32,859 nt of DNA, from NCBI GenBank assembly GCA_030041075.1, contig JASHOP010000059.1:1-32859 (forward strand), in the 5' to 3' direction. Both the position numbers and the translations under genes were made by a program. Shown one piece after another: positions 31,490-32,859 of the stretch; within the stretch, counting starts at the first letter, position 1, and each line of letters starts with the position of its first letter. The DNA comes from Thermoplasmata archaeon (GTDB lineage Archaea > Thermoplasmatota > Thermoplasmata > Lutacidiplasmatales > UBA184). Below the pieces are notes generated by a model. That model did not search any database and was not told the origin of the DNA. It worked only from the letters and a program-made list of their open reading frames with translations.

Positions 31490-32859
31490 TCACGCGCGCC
31501 GCGTCCGGCGCCGCGCGTCCCGGCTGGGCGTCTCGACCACGTCGGACGGCTCGGGGTCCATCGGGTTCACCGGGTCCGCCGGCGGCTCGGCGGCGTACGG
31601 GTCCATCGGGTTGGGAGGGGACGCCTCGGGCCCGGCCGCGTACGGGTCGTCGGTCAGGGCCGCCCGTCGCGCCGCCGGCGACGGGCCGACCGTCGCGCGG
31701 GTCGGGCGGCGGGGCTGCCGGTGCGAGGACGGAAGGGCGATCGGCGGCATCTCCCCGCCGCTCCCCGGCGAGAGCTGCCGCAGGAGGTTGAGCCAGATCC
31801 GGCCGTGCGTCGCGACGGACGCCTCGATCCGGTCCCTCAACTCGTTCGACCGCCGAAGCGACTCGGCCTCGATCCGGTCGAGCTCCGCGTCGAACTCCCG
31901 GCGCAGGGCCCCGAAGCGGGCCTCGAGTCGCGCGTAGATCGCCTTCTCCTGGGCCGCCGGGTGGAACTCCGCGACCTTGAGCCACGTCGCCCGCACGACG
32001 GGGAGGACGTGCTCGTTCACCACCGTGAGGCGTCGCTCGAGCTCGTCGATCTCGTCGCGGAGCGACGTCTCGAGCTGGGTCAGGTCGGCGCCGCGCTCCT
32101 CCATCTTCGCCTCGACCCCCTGGAGGCGGCCGAGGATCGCCTCGCCCTCCGTGCGGACCCGGGCCTCGGCCGCCTCGACCGAGTCGGCGAACGTCTTCCG
32201 CTGCTCGGCGGCCCGCGCCTCCACGATCCGCGCGAGGCGCTCGCGCAGCGCTCCCTCGAACTTCGGGGAGGCGAGCGAGCGGTCGACGTTCTGCTCGAGC
32301 TCGGCCTTGAGGCGCGCGAGGAGCTCGACGTACTTCTCCTGCTCCCGTACCTGGTCCTCGCGGATCCTCAGCTCGAAGAACGACTGGAGCCGCACCTGGA
32401 GGCCGGCGACCGCGGCGGTCTGGGCCTCGGAGATCTCGGCGAGGCGCGCGTCCCGGTCCACCGCGAGCCGCCGCTCGGCCTCGGCGATCCGCTCCTCGGT
32501 CGCCGCGACGATGCGCTCGGTCCGGGCGGTGAGGGCGGCGTCGAGCCGGGCCTCGGACTCCTTGGCCCGCCCGTCGACGAGCAGTCCCATCCGCTGCTCC
32601 GAGTCCCGGATCTCCTTGCTGGGCCCGGGCCCCTCCCGGGGCTCCTTCAGGATCTCCCGGACCCGCGCCTCGATCTCCTCCCGCAGCGCCGTGCCCTGCT
32701 CCTTCGCCTCGAGGATCTCGAGGTCGAGCTGCGCGACCAGCGCCGCACGCAACTCCTCCTCCGCGGTGACCGACTGGGCCGAGATCTGGTTCGCCATGAC
32801 CATCAGGTCGCGGCGGAGGCGCTCCTCGAGACCCGCGGAGGCGGTGCGGACCGCCTCCG
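31490..32859 (-). CDS. Long coiled-coil protein, partial (N-terminus off the right edge)
   Basis: The track starts at ATG 32803, but the frame stays open to the window edge and upstream codons read EAVRTASAGLEERLRRDL, which continues the same Glu/Arg/Leu pattern. I therefore call it 5'-truncated. At least 455 residues are visible. Nearly 300 are heptad-rich (for example ERIAEAERRLAVDRDARLAE), then a helical region with NEHVLPVVRATWLKVAEFHP. A Pro-rich tail carries a repeated DPYAA and NPMDP motif and ends in a basic cluster (RDARRRTRRA). No membrane segment or enzyme motif is visible. A cytoskeletal, scaffold or chromosome-associated role is possible, but no family is recognised. Confidence 0.75.
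   Translation of the reverse strand, partial: EAVRTASAGLEERLRRDLMVMANQISAQSVTAEEELRAALVAQLDLEILEAKEQGTALREEIEARVREILKEPREGPGPSKEIRDSEQRMGLLVDGRAKESEARLDAALTARTERIVAATEERIAEAERRLAVDRDARLAEISEAQTAAVAGLQVRLQSFFELRIREDQVREQEKYVELLARLKAELEQNVDRSLASPKFEGALRERLARIVEARAAEQRKTFADSVEAAEARVRTEGEAILGRLQGVEAKMEERGADLTQLETSLRDEIDELERRLTVVNEHVLPVVRATWLKVAEFHPAAQEKAIYARLEARFGALRREFDAELDRIEAESLRRSNELRDRIEASVATHGRIWLNLLRQLSPGSGGEMPPIALPSSHRQPRRPTRATVGPSPAARRAALTDDPYAAGPEASPPNPMDPYAAEPPADPVNPMDPEPSDVVETPSRDARRRTRRA

Overview
The window looks like a contig from a high-GC archaeon, most likely in or near the Thermoplasmata (Thermoplasmatota). The evidence is qualitative. First genes of transcription units mostly carry AT-rich TATA-like boxes about 25-35 bp before the start codon and have little or no leader, while downstream genes use Shine-Dalgarno (SD) sites or 4-bp overlaps. 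There are archaeal-type genes: pantetheine-phosphate adenylyltransferase, Trm-G10, Mut7-C, long-form RmlA, and DUF5611-like and DUF2116-like proteins. There are also large secreted proteins built from ETGLP-type and YVTN-type repeats, a combination I associate with uncultured Thermoplasmata. No rRNA or tRNA gene was found, so placement below class is not claimed.

Layout. Bases 1-9400 form a glycan and cell-surface block: a partial family-2 glycosyltransferase, rmlC-rmlD, an extended SDR epimerase, rmlA, an L-2-hydroxyglutarate oxidase-like FAD enzyme, a polysaccharide flippase and a secreted PKD/ETGLP protein. Part of this block is clearly less GC-rich than the rest. RmlA, C and D cover three of the four dTDP-L-rhamnose steps; RmlB is not seen. 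Bases 9870-17950 hold three further envelope proteins: an 8-blade YVTN propeller with five ETGLP modules, a 1472-residue membrane-anchored protein with a 7 x 32-residue glycosylatable repeat and coiled-coil stalk, and a small protein with one membrane segment. Bases 18000-20330 hold a coupled PadR-ABC ATPase-ABC permease operon with a palindrome on its promoter.

Bases 20490-21110 hold a two-gene cassette not resolved by the ORF track: a 58-residue protein and a PaREP1/HEPN-like protein, behind a palindromic promoter. It resembles a toxin-antitoxin-type module. Bases 21260-26470 hold a GH15 glucoamylase, a TauE/SafE permease with its DUF1634 partner, and a phosphohexomutase. Bases 26510-32859 are housekeeping-like: Mut7-C with Trm-G10, a site-2 protease with a DUF5611-like protein, a 73-residue unknown, DUF2116 with a CoaD fused to a DUF84-like tail, and a long coiled-coil protein that runs off the right edge.

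Functionally, the left half builds, flips and displays sugar polymers and glycoproteins. The middle holds a regulated exporter and a possible stress or defence cassette. The right half is central metabolism and RNA modification. Many ORF-track starts are too long; promoter spacing, SD sites and family alignment were used to choose shorter ones.
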